From NCBI RefSeq assembly GCF_023156195.1, contig NZ_JAKUKA010000001.1, positions 1,798,001 through 1,862,000 of the forward strand: a stretch of DNA of 64,000 bases, written 5' to 3'. The number at the start of each line of letters is the position of its first letter. Positions within the stretch are counted from its first letter, which is position 1. Position numbers and translations under genes: made by a program. This document shows, piece by piece, positions 38,726 through 49,016 of this stretch. Under the pieces are notes generated by a model. It saw only the letters and a list, made by a program, of their open reading frames with translations. It ran no database searches and had not been told where the DNA came from. This DNA is from Chitinophaga sedimenti. GTDB lineage: Bacteria; Bacteroidota; Bacteroidia; Chitinophagales; Chitinophagaceae.

Positions 38726-40257
38726 ATGAAGATCATCACCCGCATCCTGAGCTTACTGCTTATACTGCCGGCTACCGTTTTCGCGCAGCAAAAGCCCAAT
38801 GTGATATTTATTTTCTCGGACGATCACGCTTTCCAGGCCATCAGTGCATATGGCGGCAAACTCGCGAAAACACCGAACATCGACCGCATTGCACGTGAGG
38901 GCGCCATTTTTACCAATGCCTGCGTTACCAATTCTATCTGCGGTCCCAGTCGCGCTACGCTGCTGACGGGCAAATACAGCCATAAAAACGGCTATAAAGC
39001 CAACGAAGGCAAGTTCGATGTAAGTCAGCTGCTGTTCCCCGGCTACTGCAGCAAAACAATTACCAGACGGCCTGGATCGGCAAATGGCACCTGGGCAGCC
39101 TGCCCGATGGTTTCGACTATTGGCGGATACTTCCGGGACAGGGGGCCTACTTCAATCCCGATTTCATCGAAAAAGGCAACGACACCGCCCGCATCCCGGG
39201 GTATACAACCGATATCATCACCGATCAATCTGTAAACTGGCTGCAGCATCGCGATACCAGCAAGCCTTTTTTTTTCCTGGTAGTGGGCCACAAAGCCACC
39301 CACCGCGAATGGTTTCCGGACATACAGGATCTTGGCGCATACGACAACGTCAAATTCCCCCTCCCTCCTACTTTTTATGATGATTATAAAGGCCGTGTAG
39401 CCGCCGCCAACCAGGATATGACGGTAGACAAAACCATGCGCCTGGCGGAGGACCTGAAAGTGCATATCGACTGGCAACGCAAAACCGGCCTGTTCGGCCG
39501 GCTGTCCCCAGAACAACGCAGCGCCTACCAAATGTATTACGAAGGGAAGGTAAGCCGTGAGTTCGACTCCCTGAAGTTAAGTGGTAAAGCGCTCGTAGAA
39601 TGGAAGTTCCAGCGTTATCTGAAAGACTATTTAGCCACGGCCAACTCGCTCGACCGCAACATCGGCCGGCTACTTGAATACGGATAAATCCGGCCTTGCC
39701 AAAAACACCGTAGTAGTATACGCTTCCGACCAGGGCTTCTATATGGGCGAACATGGCTGGTTCGATAAACGGTTTATGTATGAAGAATCATTCCGCACGC
39801 CGTTTATGATCCGCTATCCCGGCGTAATCAAGCCTGGTACGAAGGTAAACCAGCTGATGGCGAACATTGACTGGGCGCCGACGGTACTGGACATAGCCGG
39901 CGTAAAAGCACCCGCGGACATCCGGGGCCGCTCGTTCCTGCCACTGGTAAAAAACGGCTCAAAAATCCGGCCTGGCGTAATGCCGTGTATTATCACTACT
40001 ACGAATACCCGCAACCACACCGCGTGTACCCACATTTCGGCGTGCGCACCGGCCAGTATACACTTATCCACTTTTATGGTGAAACGGACGCCTGGGAACT
40101 CTACGACCTTAAGAAAGATCCCACGCAGGTGAAGAACCTTTATGGTGATAAACAATATGCAGCCGTCATCGCAAGTCTGAAAAAGCAGCTGCGCGGGTTG
40201 ATACAGGAGTACCAGGATGAGGAAGCGCTGCAACTGCTGAACGATTCTAAATCTTAA
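38726..40257 (+). CDS. Exported S1-family sulfatase, three frameshifts
   Basis: About 511 residues after repair. Signal peptide [16 protein letters not shown]. The sulfatase core is [14 protein letters not shown] (metal Asp pair), and [12 protein letters not shown], where the Cys is the formylglycine site (C-x-P-S-R type needing FGE). Other ligands: WIGKWHLG and [12 protein letters not shown]. Indels: C run 39037-39040, a base near 39677-39682, and the A run 39961-39965. Repaired joins read [23 protein letters not shown] and [14 protein letters not shown]. It probably removes sulfate from polysaccharides. The start is the ATG at 38726. Confidence 0.88.
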
Positions 40258-40269
40258 AAAAATAAGAAG

Positions 40270-40308
40270 TACTACCTATATCAATAATGCAGTCGGTCGC
40301 TATCTTTG
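40270..40308 (+). promoter_or_regulatory. Promoter region of the sensor kinase operon with shared motif
   Basis: TACTACCTATA (40270-40280), CGGTCGC (40294-40300) and a perfect Bacteroidota -7 element TATCTTTG (40301-40308) lie just before the kinase ATG at 40316. The start site would fall almost on the ATG, so the transcript may be nearly leaderless. The same elements appear before the S41 peptidase gene. Confidence 0.6.
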
Positions 40309-40315
40309 GCGCATA

Positions 40316-42133
40316 ATGAGAGCATTATTGATATCTTTATGGCTTGTAACGACCTGTTTGCGGGTAGCTGCACAGCAAATCACATTATCGGACACAGCTC
40401 AGCGCTATGCCGTCTCCTACCCTTTTTTCCTCGAAGATCGCGATGCTGCTTTACGTTTTGAAGAAGTGGCCGCGCAAAACAGCCCTTTATACAATCGAAG
40501 GATAAAACCCCGGATTTTCTCGGTAACTTTTCCAAAGCAATATGGTATCGCTTCGATGTTGACAATAACAGCACTTCCAAAGACTGGTACCGGAAGTGAA
40601 GGGCGGATTTATGAACCAGCTCACCGTTTACCAGGTGAGCGAAAGCGCCCGGGTGCGGTCACTTACCTTAACCGGCGATCAGCATTTCAGTACCAAACCA
40701 ATACAATCCAGCAATCTCATTTTCCCCCTTGCACTTCCAAAGGGCACAAGGACTGTAATATATGTACGCGCCACTACCAAAACGCTGATCCGTACCTCGA
40801 TGACCATCAGCACAATGCAAAAGCTGTATGAAGATAATGCGCGCATCTCTTATGGGGATGGCTTCTTTACAGCGGTTGCCGTGGCTTTGCTTTTATATAA
40901 CCTCTTTGTCTATTTTTCCCTGCGCGAAAAAGTATATCTCTATTACATCGGCTATATTTCCACCGCTATCCTCCACACCAACCTGGCGGCGGGCCATGCC
41001 CAATTATTTTTGCCATGGCTGGATTGGCTGAATACAACGACCATACTGCCCGTCGTGTCCTTTTTCAGCATATTGTTCACGAATTCTTTTCTGCAGACAC
41101 GGGAAAATGCGCCGCTGATCTATAAGATACGTTGGGGAGTTATTGCCCTGTGCGCCGTGCCACTGGCATTTTATGTTGCAGGCTGGTATGCCGCAGGCAT
41201 CACTTTATCAGCTACCCTTATTTTCGCGCTTTTCTTTTACTGGATACTGGCGGCCGTTATCGCCCATAAAAAAGGATTTGCCCCCGCTATTTATTACCTT
41301 ATTGGGTTTGGCGCCCTGGTGTTAATGAGTATCATATTTGAGTTTAAAATGAAAGGATGGCTGCCGGAAAGCTACTGGACAGAATCTTCGCTTTTCATAG
41401 GAGCGGCTATAGAAGCAGTCGTATTATCCTTTGCATTGGCCAGTAAATTCAATTTCTATAAAAAAGAGAAAGAGCGGCTGCAGGAACAGGCGTATCAGCA
41501 GGCGATCCATTTCTCCAGCGAGTTGATCAACATGCAGGAGGCGGAACGAAAAAGGATCGCATCTGAACTGCATGACAGCCTGGGTCAAAAGATGGTGCTG
41601 ATAAAAAACAGGATATTGAGCATCTCTATGGCCGGCACTCCACCCGACGATTCGCTGGCCCAGCATGTAGCCGAGGCTATCCAGGAAATCAGGAATATTT
41701 CATACGCCCTAAGGCCTTACCAGCTGGATTTATTGGGACTTACCAGTTCCGTTAAAAGCCTGGTAGAAGAATGTTGCAACGCAGCCCAAATCGACTACAG
41801 TCTTCAGACCGATAATATTGATGCGTTCTTCAATAATGACGCAAGCATCAATGTTTACCGGATCATCCAGGAATGCCTGAATAATATTGTTAAACACGCT
41901 GCCGCAAAAACATCAGCGTAATACTAAAACACGAAAGCGGCTACATCAGCATAGCAATAAAAGATGATGGGATAGGTTTTGACCCCGGGAAACCATATGC
42001 CGGATTTGGGTTAAGAGGCATCAAGGAACGCCTGCTCATACTAAAGGGTACGATGTCTGTCGGTACTGGCGCCGCAGGTACAAAATTTGACTTCCTGATC
42101 CCCATCACAAAAGACCTAATTAATGAAAAGTGA
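40316..42133 (+). CDS. 7TM-DISM sensor histidine kinase (HisKA_3 type), three frameshifts
   Basis: About 605 residues after repair. After a signal peptide comes a periplasmic DISM2-like domain (ITLSDTAQRYAVSYPFFLED), then seven helices (~185-395; FFTAVAVALLLYNLFVYFSL, GYISTAILHTNLAAGHAQLF). The H-box is RKRIASELHDSLGQKMVL, and the ATPase lobe has NVYRIIQECLNNIVKHAAAK and DDGIGFDPGKPYAGFGLRG. Indels lie at 40498-40501, ~40590 and the A run 41906-41910. It should phosphorylate the LuxR-type regulator encoded next, whose start overlaps its end by 11 bases. The signal is unknown. Confidence 0.88.
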
Positions 42134-42773
42134 TAAGACACGAATACTGATCGCAGACGACCATCCCATATTCCTGAAAGGATTACAGGAGGTGATAGAA
42201 GATGCCGGCAACCTCCGGGTTATGTACAAAACTTATAACGGCACAGATGCCATCAACGTTGCGCTGGCGGGCGAGTTCGACATTGCCATCCTCGACATTG
42301 ACATGCCCGGCGCAAATGGCTTGCAGGTAGCAGAAAGGATACTGGCGCAAAAGCCGGAGGTAGCTATTATCCTGCTAACAATGCATAAAGCAAAAGATGC
42401 TTTCTTAAAAGCGCTTGAAATTGGCGTTTCAGGGTATGTACTAAAGGAAAATGCGGTAGTAGATATCATTAACGCCATTGCCGCTGTTAGCCGGCATCAA
42501 TCGTATATCAGCCCGGAAATGTCTTCTTTTCTGCTGAAAAACAAAAACCGCAACCGCCTGGACGCTGCCTCGCAACTGGAACAGCTAACCCAGTCTGAGA
42601 AAACGATACTGGAGAAAGTGGCGCTTTATAAGTCTACGAAGGAAATAGCGGACGAGTTGTATATCAGCGAGAAAACCGTTTCCAATCATCGTATGAATAT
42701 TGCTAAGAAGTTGAACCTAAGCGGTAAAAACAGCTTGTTGCGCTTTGCGATTGAGAATATGGAGCACCTGTAA
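42123..42773 (+). CDS. NarL/LuxR-type response regulator
   Basis: 216 residues, intact. The receiver domain has the acidic pair ADDHPIF (Asp12-Asp13), the phosphoacceptor Asp58 in AILDIDMPG and the conserved Lys in GYVLKENA. The C-terminal HTH (KEIADELYISEKTVSNHRMN) is LuxR type. It overlaps the sensor kinase gene and is probably cotranscribed with it. A shared upstream motif suggests it controls its own operon and the downstream S41 peptidase unit. Confidence 0.93.
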   Translation: MKSDKTRILIADDHPIFLKGLQEVIEDAGNLRVMYKTYNGTDAINVALAGEFDIAILDIDMPGANGLQVAERILAQKPEVAIILLTMHKAKDAFLKALEIGVSGYVLKENAVVDIINAIAAVSRHQSYISPEMSSFLLKNKNRNRLDAASQLEQLTQSEKTILEKVALYKSTKEIADELYISEKTVSNHRMNIAKKLNLSGKNSLLRFAIENMEHL

Positions 42774-42781
42774 GTAAGCAA

Positions 42782-42843
42782 TACTACCTATAAAATTAAG
42801 CTCCAACACCTATAGCAGTACCTGCCGGTCGCGCATAATTTTG
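42782..42843 (+). promoter_or_regulatory. Promoter region of the S41 peptidase operon with shared motif
   Basis: It repeats elements of the kinase promoter: TACTACCTATA (42782-42792), a second ACCTATA (42808-42814), CGGTCGC (42826-42832) and a -7-like TAATTTTG (42836-42843). The ACCTATA to -7 distance is 20-21 bases in both promoters. It is a candidate site for the response regulator encoded just upstream. Confidence 0.55.
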
Positions 42844-42860
42844 TTGCATAAAATAAAGAT

Positions 42861-43924
42861 ATGCAACACCCCTTCCCAGACGCTGCCTCCCGACGCCTCC
42901 GGCAACTTCTTCCGCTTCATCTCACCGGATTGCTGCTTACAGCTTTTTTATACCTCCCGCAAACCGGATCCTGTCAGACAGCTGACTCCATACGCACGTA
43001 TATCAAAGGTTGCCTGTCGGTACTAAAGAAACGGTCTTTATATGCTAATACTGTTAACTGGCCCGCCACGGAAAGAAAAGTGCTTGAAAACGCAAAAGGA
43101 GCCAAAACAAAAGCGGAGACTTTCGACGCGCTCAAAATCGCTTTTAATGCATTGGGCGACAAGCATGCCGCTTACCATCAATATAACGATTCGTACAAGC
43201 CTGGAAATACGGCATTAATGACCAGGTATTCGGATTCGATAAAGGCAGCCCGGACACGCGGCCCACGTATTGACCCGCAGCTGCTTGGCGACATCGCTTA
43301 TTTTTCCGTACCATTTATGGGCGTTAATAAACAGGAACAGGTAGATGCATATGCCAACTGGCTGTATAGCGAAATCGTGAAACTGTCACAACATCGGCCC
43401 AGGGGATGGATCATTGATCTCCGGCTCAATGGCGGCGGAAACATAAAGCCTATGCTGGCCGGACTTGCGATGTTTTTCCGGGACGGCATTGTCAGTTATT
43501 ATATTGATAAAGATGGAAAAGCCAGCGATGAATCATCTTTTCATCAGGGTAACTTCCTGGTCAACGGTAAAACGCCGGTCATCATCAAAAACAAAACTAC
43601 TTCGATACCCGATGCGAAAGTGGCGGTATTGATCGGGCCGGGCACTGCCAGTTCCGGCGAAATCACCGCTGCTGTTTTCAGTCGCCGCCCCAATACATTG
43701 TTGCTCGGCGACAGCACGGCAGGCCTGGCTAATGCGACCAACGGATTTGTATTCAACGGTGGTAATACTTACTTCCTGATTTCCACGGCCCGCATTGCCG
43801 ATCAGCACAAAAAAACATTTCCCGAAACAATACAACCTCATTCTTTCATCAAAGGCAATGATGCCTTTAACGATGTAACCAACGACGCCGCTGTAAAAAG
43901 GCAGTCGACTGGCTGCATCAATAA
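42861..43924 (+). CDS. Exported S41-family (tail-specific-like) peptidase, one frameshift
   Basis: About 354 residues after repair. The N-terminus is hydrophobic (HLTGLLLTAFLYLPQTGSC) and serves as signal peptide. The S41 core reads GWIIDLRLNGGGNIKPMLAG, then VLIGPGTASSGEITAAVF with the catalytic Ser in ASSGE, and LLLGDSTAGLANATNGF. One A is missing at 43895-43899; repair gives DAAVKKAVDWLHQ and a stop at 43924, just 11 bases before the next gene. There is no PDZ domain. With the lipoprotein downstream it forms an operon following the two-component system. Confidence 0.85.
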
Positions 43925-43935
43925 TCAAATCAACA

Positions 43936-44769
43936 ATGAAACAATTTTCAATTTGCATCTCCCTGCTATGGAGCACTTTAATGATGGCCTGCACAAAAGA
44001 AGGTAATCCAACGGACGCCGGCCAGCCCGCATCAAAGGCATATACAATCAGTGGTAGCGTAAAAGACGCGGCAGGAAACCCCATTAAGAATGCCGGGATA
44101 AGGATCGAAAATCCAAATGGCAACAATATTCACTATACCGCCAGCAGCGACGAGGCAGGTAAGTATAGTGCCGTGGTAAGTGCCATTGGCGGTTATAAAA
44201 TTTATGCCTGGAAAGAAACCGAATTTGAGAATGAAACTTACCAGATAAGGCTGGGCATGGAAAAGGACAGCGACTACGATGCATTCAGCGTACCGCCAAG
44301 TGGCGTGACGAGGAACTTTGTGTGGAAATTAAGCAGCCGTATTCCCGACAGGGCGGTGAGCAAGGAAAATGGAACTGGTTATTTTGGCGGTACGATAAAA
44401 TTTATCAATTACAGCTCCCTGACCGACCAGGTGCCCGCAGGCACAGCCATTACGATTAAGCTCGCACCAGTTGCCAATGCAAAATTCATTGACGGAACAC
44501 CCGCCGCGGGTAAAGTAGTGGAGAAGTCTTTCACTATTAGAGATGGAGTTGGACAGGCCTACTACATAAACGATATTCCCGCAACCAAGTACAAAATCAC
44601 AGCTTCGGCGGTGTTAAACGGCACTAACAAGGTGATAAAAATCGGACGCGGCAACCCGGATGTATTTTTTGCAGACGCGGAATATTATTTTAAGTCGGAA
44701 GGCGGTTCCGGATCATTCGAAAGCGGACTGGGTTCTCCCAACGAATATGCTTTTTATATATCTTTCTGA
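43936..44769 (+). CDS. Lipoprotein with carboxypeptidase-regulatory-like domain
   Basis: 277 residues. The signal peptide ends in a lipobox (STLMMACTKEG). Residues ~35-110 form a CarboxypepD_reg-like beta domain (AYTISGSVKDAAGNPIKNAG, ASSDEAGKYSAVVSAIGGYK). The remainder is beta-rich and not recognised (TGYFGGTIKFINYSSLTDQ). Surface-anchored beta proteins of this kind often bind ligands or complete receptor systems. It is the second gene of the S41 peptidase operon and is followed by a terminator. Confidence 0.85.
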   Translation: MKQFSICISLLWSTLMMACTKEGNPTDAGQPASKAYTISGSVKDAAGNPIKNAGIRIENPNGNNIHYTASSDEAGKYSAVVSAIGGYKIYAWKETEFENETYQIRLGMEKDSDYDAFSVPPSGVTRNFVWKLSSRIPDRAVSKENGTGYFGGTIKFINYSSLTDQVPAGTAITIKLAPVANAKFIDGTPAAGKVVEKSFTIRDGVGQAYYINDIPATKYKITASAVLNGTNKVIKIGRGNPDVFFADAEYYFKSEGGSGSFESGLGSPNEYAFYISF

Positions 44770-44842
44770 ATGATAAGCGGTCAGGATCGCCCTATCGCTT
44801 TTAAAAGGCGCCTCCCGAAAAGAAGGCACGATGCCATCCGGT

Positions 44843-44875
44843 AAAATGCGGGCCGTTGAAGCCCGCATTTTCTAT
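44843..44875. terminator. Bidirectional terminator
   Basis: Perfect 11-bp arms aaaatgcgggc / gcccgcatttt, followed by TCTATTTAT on the plus strand. It ends the lipoprotein transcript and the convergent exported-protein gene. Confidence 0.85.
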
Positions 44876-45795
44876 TTATAACTGTCCCCTGCCGATGCGC
44901 CAGATCACCACTTCCGGGAAACAGGCGCCGACTTTGGCATTCTTGTCTTTTTATCGTAAGTACAGTCGCACCAGAACGTTTTCATCGCATGCAACGTGTA
45001 CGCATCCAGCCCGCGGGGCGTGGTTTTGACAGATCCTTTTTCGTTCATCAGCTCCCAGCCATATTGTGTAGTGGCCTTGCCACCCGAAATCACCGGGTGA
45101 TTGTGGGTTTGATCGGACCAGTACACCAGCATTTTATCCGGCTCCCGGTGATCGACCGTAAGAATAGCAGCATGCGTGCCCGTACAAAGACTGATCGTAA
45201 ATACGCTCCAGCCGCTCACGTTGCCGATCATGCCACGCAGTGTGAACCACAAACTGCCGTCGAGCTCGTAAGGATCTAAATAGCTTTTCATCGAATCTAT
45301 CGGTACTATTTTCCGGCGATTGAGGCCGGAGAGACCCAATACCCGCGATTTGGATACAAGCCCCGAATCTTGTAGCTGTTGCATCAGCACATCGATACGG
45401 TTGGCGCGGCCAAACGCGTTAAACGCAGCATTGCGGCTGAACAGGCTGTCCGGGATCGCAGAGTCGTGATACAGCAGGTATTCTACCCCGGCACGCACAG
45501 TATTGATACACACCAGGCTGTAGGCTGGTGACCAGCGTTTAGTCTTCGGCTGCGCGGGTTTGGAAGCGTTATTGATCAGGAACGTTTTCATCCGCTCAAT
45601 TTCTCCCGTGGTAAACACATCGTCGCGATACGGTGGCGGTGGTACGGAGTCGGCTTTTACGAGCGGTTTGCCAGCGTAAACCGCTTTCGGTGGTTCCTTC
45701 TTTTTGTTGACAGGTGGCTTTTTTTGCGCAAAGGCGGGCAAGGTAACGCACATCATTGCAAAAAGGGCCATGATCCTTCGAATTGGTAGCTGCAT
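44876..45795 (-). CDS. Exported protein of unknown function, possible cysteine-peptidase-like fold, one frameshift
   Basis: About 306 residues from ATG at 45795 (MQLPIRRIMALFAMM), with a signal peptide ending LPAFAQ and a Lys/Pro-rich linker. The core contains SPAYSLVCINTVRAGVEYLL, then VFTISLCTGTHAAILTVDH and MLVYWSDQTHNHP. A Cys near the start of the domain followed by a His-Asp pair is reminiscent of papain/CHAP-like folds, but I cannot confirm homology. The end is restored by one base in the A run near 44950 (KKDKNAKVGACFPEVVIW). Confidence 0.65.
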
Positions 45796-45952
45796 AGGTG
45801 TCATCTGGTGTATTAGCATCCGGTTTTCCGGCGGCAAATCTAATAAAATCTAACTGCAAGTGTGTCAGTTTTTGACCGACAAAAGAACGGTTTTTCGTAA
45901 ATTCAGGATACGGCACTTTATTTGGACACGAAACTTTGTTAAACAACGAATT

Positions 45953-46854
45953 ATGGCTTTTATAGATTACTACACCGTGTTGGGAGTCGATAAAAAAGCG
46001 AGTACAGACGATATCAAAAAGCATACCGCAAACTGGCGAGAAAGTATCACCCCGACCTCAATCCAAACGACAAAGAGGCAAAACTTAAATTTCAACAGAT
46101 CAACGAGGCGAACGAAGTACTGAGTGATCCGGACAAGCGCAAAAAATACGACGAGTATGGCGAGCACTGGAAAAATGCGGAACAGTTTGAGCAGCAGCGC
46201 CAACAGCAGGGCAACCCGTACCAGCAATATACCTATAGCGGCGGTGGCGCCGAAAATTTCGATTTTGGAGACGGTGGTGGATTCTCCGACTTTTTTGAAT
46301 CGCTGTTCGGCGGTGCCGCCCGTGGTGGCAGGCGCAGCCACACGCGGTTCCGGGGACAGGATGCCCAGGGCGAAGTGCACCTCAGTTTACGCGAGGCCGC
46401 GCAAACGCATCAACGCACCTTTACCATCAATAACCAGCAGGTGCGTATCACCATTCATGCCGGCGTGGCTAACGGGCAAAAAATCAAGCTGAAAGGTCAC
46501 GGTACGCCCGGTGTAAACGGCGGTCCGGCCGGTGACCTGCTAATCACCTTTATTATTGAAGATGATCCGGTGTTTAAACGGGTGGGCGACGATTTGTACG
46601 CCACCGCCAACCTGGATCTTTATACGGCCGTCCTCGGCGGAGAAACGACTATTGATACGCTTGACGGGAAAATAAAACTGAAAGTTGCGCCCGAAACGCA
46701 AAACGGTGCTAAAATACGGCTGAAGGGAAAAGGCTTCCCGGTATACCGGCAAGAGGGCCAACATGGCGACCTCTATCTGACCTGGAACATTCAACTCCCG
46801 AAAAACCTGACGGAACAACAGAAGGAGCTGTTCAGGCAATTATCTCAATCTTAA
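45953..46854 (+). CDS. cbpA: CbpA/DnaJ-like co-chaperone, one frameshift
   Basis: About 300 residues. The J domain ([20 protein letters not shown], then HPD in [12 protein letters not shown]) is restored by one base near 46019-46021 ([15 protein letters not shown]). A Gly/Phe-rich linker ([20 protein letters not shown]) leads to two C-terminal beta domains ([29 protein letters not shown]). There is no Zn-finger with CxxCxGxG repeats, so it is the CbpA (type II) class and stimulates DnaK. It is followed 9 bases later by its regulator CbpM. Confidence 0.92.
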
Positions 46855-46863
46855 TTCCATCTT

Positions 46864-47157
46864 ATGCAAGCAGATATGATATCCGTAACAGCGTACTGTG
46901 AAAAATACCATACCGCGCCCGATTTCATCGAAGCGCTGCGGCAAAACGGCCTGCTCACCATTACCATTATCGAAGCAGAACCCTGTATTCATTTCGATGA
47001 CCTGCACGACCTGGAAATGTTCAGCAACTGGTATTACGACATGAATATCAATGTAGAAGGCATTGATGCGCTGATGAATATGCTGGAAAGAATGCGTAAT
47101 CTGCAGCAGCAAGTGTCTACGTTGCAGGCACGTTTAAGTGTATACGAAAGACATTAG
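46864..47157 (+). CDS. cbpM: Chaperone modulator CbpM
   Basis: 97 residues, intact. CbpM binds the J domain of CbpA and blocks its activity and DNA binding. The start MQADMISVTAYCEKYHTAPD and INVEGIDALMNMLERMRNLQ fit the family, ending with a coiled-coil (QQQVSTLQARLSVYE). It follows cbpA with a 9-base gap, the usual pairing. The stop interlocks with the convergent dehydrogenase stop (TTAG at 47154-47157). Confidence 0.9.
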   Translation: MQADMISVTAYCEKYHTAPDFIEALRQNGLLTITIIEAEPCIHFDDLHDLEMFSNWYYDMNINVEGIDALMNMLERMRNLQQQVSTLQARLSVYERH

Positions 47158-48128
47158 CTGTAGACTTCCGGGTTGACCGCATGCGGCAATGGCTCGGAAT
47201 GTAGTCCCGCCACAACGTTTCGGGCAGCAATAAGTGCCATGGCCGTGCGGGTTTCTACCGTGGCGGAGCCGATATGCGGCAGCACCGCTACGGTGGGCAT
47301 GGTGAGCAGCGGATTATCCGGCAACATGGGTTCCGGGTTGGTGACGTCAAGGCCGGCTCCCCAGATTATGCCGCTGTTGAGCGCGGATATGAGGTGTTGT
47401 TCGTTGTGTATTCCGCCACGGGCGGCGTTAATAAAAATGGCGGTAGACTTCATCTGCCGGAAGGCGTCCATGTTAAAACGCTCTTTTGTTTCCGGGGTAA
47501 GGGCGGCGTGTACGGAGAGTACATCACTGCGTTGCAGCAGTTCTTCAAAAGAAACATATTCCGCATCGTATTTCGCTTCCGCCTCTTCATTGTGATGGCG
47601 ATTGTGGTAAATCACTTTCATATCATATACGGCGATACTTTTCCTGGCGAGCTCCATTCCTATCTTACCCAAGCCGAAAATGCCCAACGTTTTTCCCTGC
47701 AAAGAAATACCAAGATTGTCCATCGGCGCATTAAACCCCCATTCCCCGTTAATGATGCGGCGATGCATATAAAACGCCTTACGCGATACGGCCATCATCA
47801 ATAAAAAGGCTGTTTCTGCCGTAGCGGCGCTCAGCACACCGGGCGTGTTACCGATGGGAATACCGTATTCCGATGCGGCATCCACATCTACATTGTCATA
47901 TCCAACTGAATGTAAAGCAATTACTTTCAAATGATGGCAAACCTGCAGGAATTGCCGGTCTATTTTACTTTTTCCGGCAACGAGCAACGCATCGTAATGC
48001 ATACAATGCCCTATCAGTTCTTCAGGTTCCAACTCTCTCCGCTCCTGCCATTGCGTTACGGCAACACCCGCTTCCTCCATTAATTGCACCGCCTCCGGGG
48101 CGATGTTCCTGGTAACAAATACTTTCAT
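47154..48128 (-). CDS. D-isomer-specific 2-hydroxyacid dehydrogenase
   Basis: About 324 residues, intact. The NAD-binding motif is GKTLGIFGLGKIGMELARKS. Catalytic residues: Arg in FINAARGGIHNEQHLI, Glu in DVTNPEPML and His in VLPHIGSATVET. The start MKVFVTRNIAPEAVQLM at 48128 is the typical N-terminus; the upstream extension to 48194 is not. The sequence is nearest to glyoxylate/hydroxypyruvate reductases. Cytosolic; no metabolic partners nearby. Confidence 0.92.
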   Translation of the reverse strand: MKVFVTRNIAPEAVQLMEEAGVAVTQWQERRELEPEELIGHCMHYDALLVAGKSKIDRQFLQVCHHLKVIALHSVGYDNVDVDAASEYGIPIGNTPGVLSAATAETAFLLMMAVSRKAFYMHRRIINGEWGFNAPMDNLGISLQGKTLGIFGLGKIGMELARKSIAVYDMKVIYHNRHHNEEAEAKYDAEYVSFEELLQRSDVLSVHAALTPETKERFNMDAFRQMKSTAIFINAARGGIHNEQHLISALNSGIIWGAGLDVTNPEPMLPDNPLLTMPTVAVLPHIGSATVETRTAMALIAARNVVAGLHSEPLPHAVNPEVYS

Positions 48129-48236
48129 GCAACCGTATTTTCCGTGTGAATAGTCTTCTTTCAAGTTAGCACTTAATTGACTAGCATGGAGCAAAAATTA
48201 TTCCCTGTAACCTTAATTTAATTTTAAATTAGCGCC

Positions 48237-48676
48237 ATGCAAAAAGAAAAAAGATTCCTGGTTATATTACCTTGTTGCTGGCGTTGCTGACCGTCTGGCT
48301 GGTTGTTTATTTCGGTGCGGGGGCGTATCAGAAATATGCCGGGCGCAATCTGAACGCAGTAATTACCGGTGAGCCTTACAATTGCGGTACAAGGCCGCGA
48401 TTGCCGGTGACAATAAAGGATACACCGCGACAAATGCGCATCAGCCGCCGTGCGTGTGCAGATGGTCGCTATACTGTGGGAAAAATTATACAGGTAAAAT
48501 TACATCCCATCACCGGGGGCATCATGGACGATACAAGCATACCCGAAGTTTATTTGCTGGCAACTATTGTACTGATGGTACTGGCAGGCGTAAAAGAAAA
48601 AACTCCATCAATTTTTAACGGTTTGATGGGGTTACATGGCACAATGATTGTTTTCTATTCCAAAACGGAAATATAT
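48237..48676 (+). CDS. Small membrane protein, DUF3592-like, several frameshifts
   Basis: The ATG at 48237 starts KEKK-type residues, and one added A in aaaaaa after it joins the frame reading IPGYITLLLALLTVWLVVYF, a membrane helix. The middle (NCGT..., GDNKGYTATNAHQPPC) and the end (DGRYTVGKIIQVKLHPITGG, IPEVYLLATIVLMVLAGVKE) lie in different frames, so at least two more indels exist between 48385 and 48460. A two-helix protein with a soluble beta region between the helices resembles DUF3592. The exact end is unclear. Confidence 0.5.
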
Positions 48677-48907
48677 ATGTCCCAGTTCACGATCACTCAG
48701 CAAAACGCTACCATTCCAGTTACTCAGGAAGATAAGGATTCCTTTATCGTTGAAATGCCTGATAAAACGCTGTACCTGATTGTGAAACAGGACAACGAAG
48801 GCGCTAATCACTGGTTTGAGGAAGGCAGCGATAATGAAACAGATGAAACGAAATCCATCGGTATAGCGATAGAGACAGCGCTCGCAGAAAGCGGCGCTAC
48901 CTATTAG
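48677..48907 (+). CDS. Small acidic protein
   Basis: 76 residues from the ATG at 48677 (MSQFTITQQNATIPVTQED), acidic at the C-terminus (FEEGSDNETDETKSIGIAI). It has no signal peptide or membrane segment. It directly follows the membrane gene in the same frame; a separate start is favoured because the sequence changes from membrane to soluble and because a terminator follows. Family unknown. Confidence 0.55.
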   Translation: MSQFTITQQNATIPVTQEDKDSFIVEMPDKTLYLIVKQDNEGANHWFEEGSDNETDETKSIGIAIETALAESGATY

Positions 48908-48926
48908 TTTTCAATCATTTAGATGA

Positions 48927-48962
48927 AAAAGAGCGATTTACTGCGGTGAATCGCTCTTTTTT
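48927..48962 (+). terminator. Terminator after the small acidic gene
   Basis: Perfect 12-bp arms aaaagagcgatt / aatcgctctttt, followed by TTATG. Confidence 0.85.
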
Positions 48963-48974
48963 ATGTCCATTGGA

Positions 48975-49003
48975 TAAAAAAGCGCCGGGGATGTCCCGGC
49001 GCT
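48975..49003 (-). terminator. Terminator of the ferritin-like gene
   Basis: Arms agcgccggg / cccggcgct; on the minus strand the stem is followed by a T run (TTTTTTATCC). It is the end of the H1-like/ferritin-like gene. Confidence 0.8.
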
Positions 49004-49016
49004 AATATCTGGTGTC

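Noticed and set aside
38717..40257. Sulfatase as a decayed pseudogene
   Set aside because: Three single-base corrections, two of them in homopolymers, restore a complete enzyme with all motifs, so indel artefacts are more likely.
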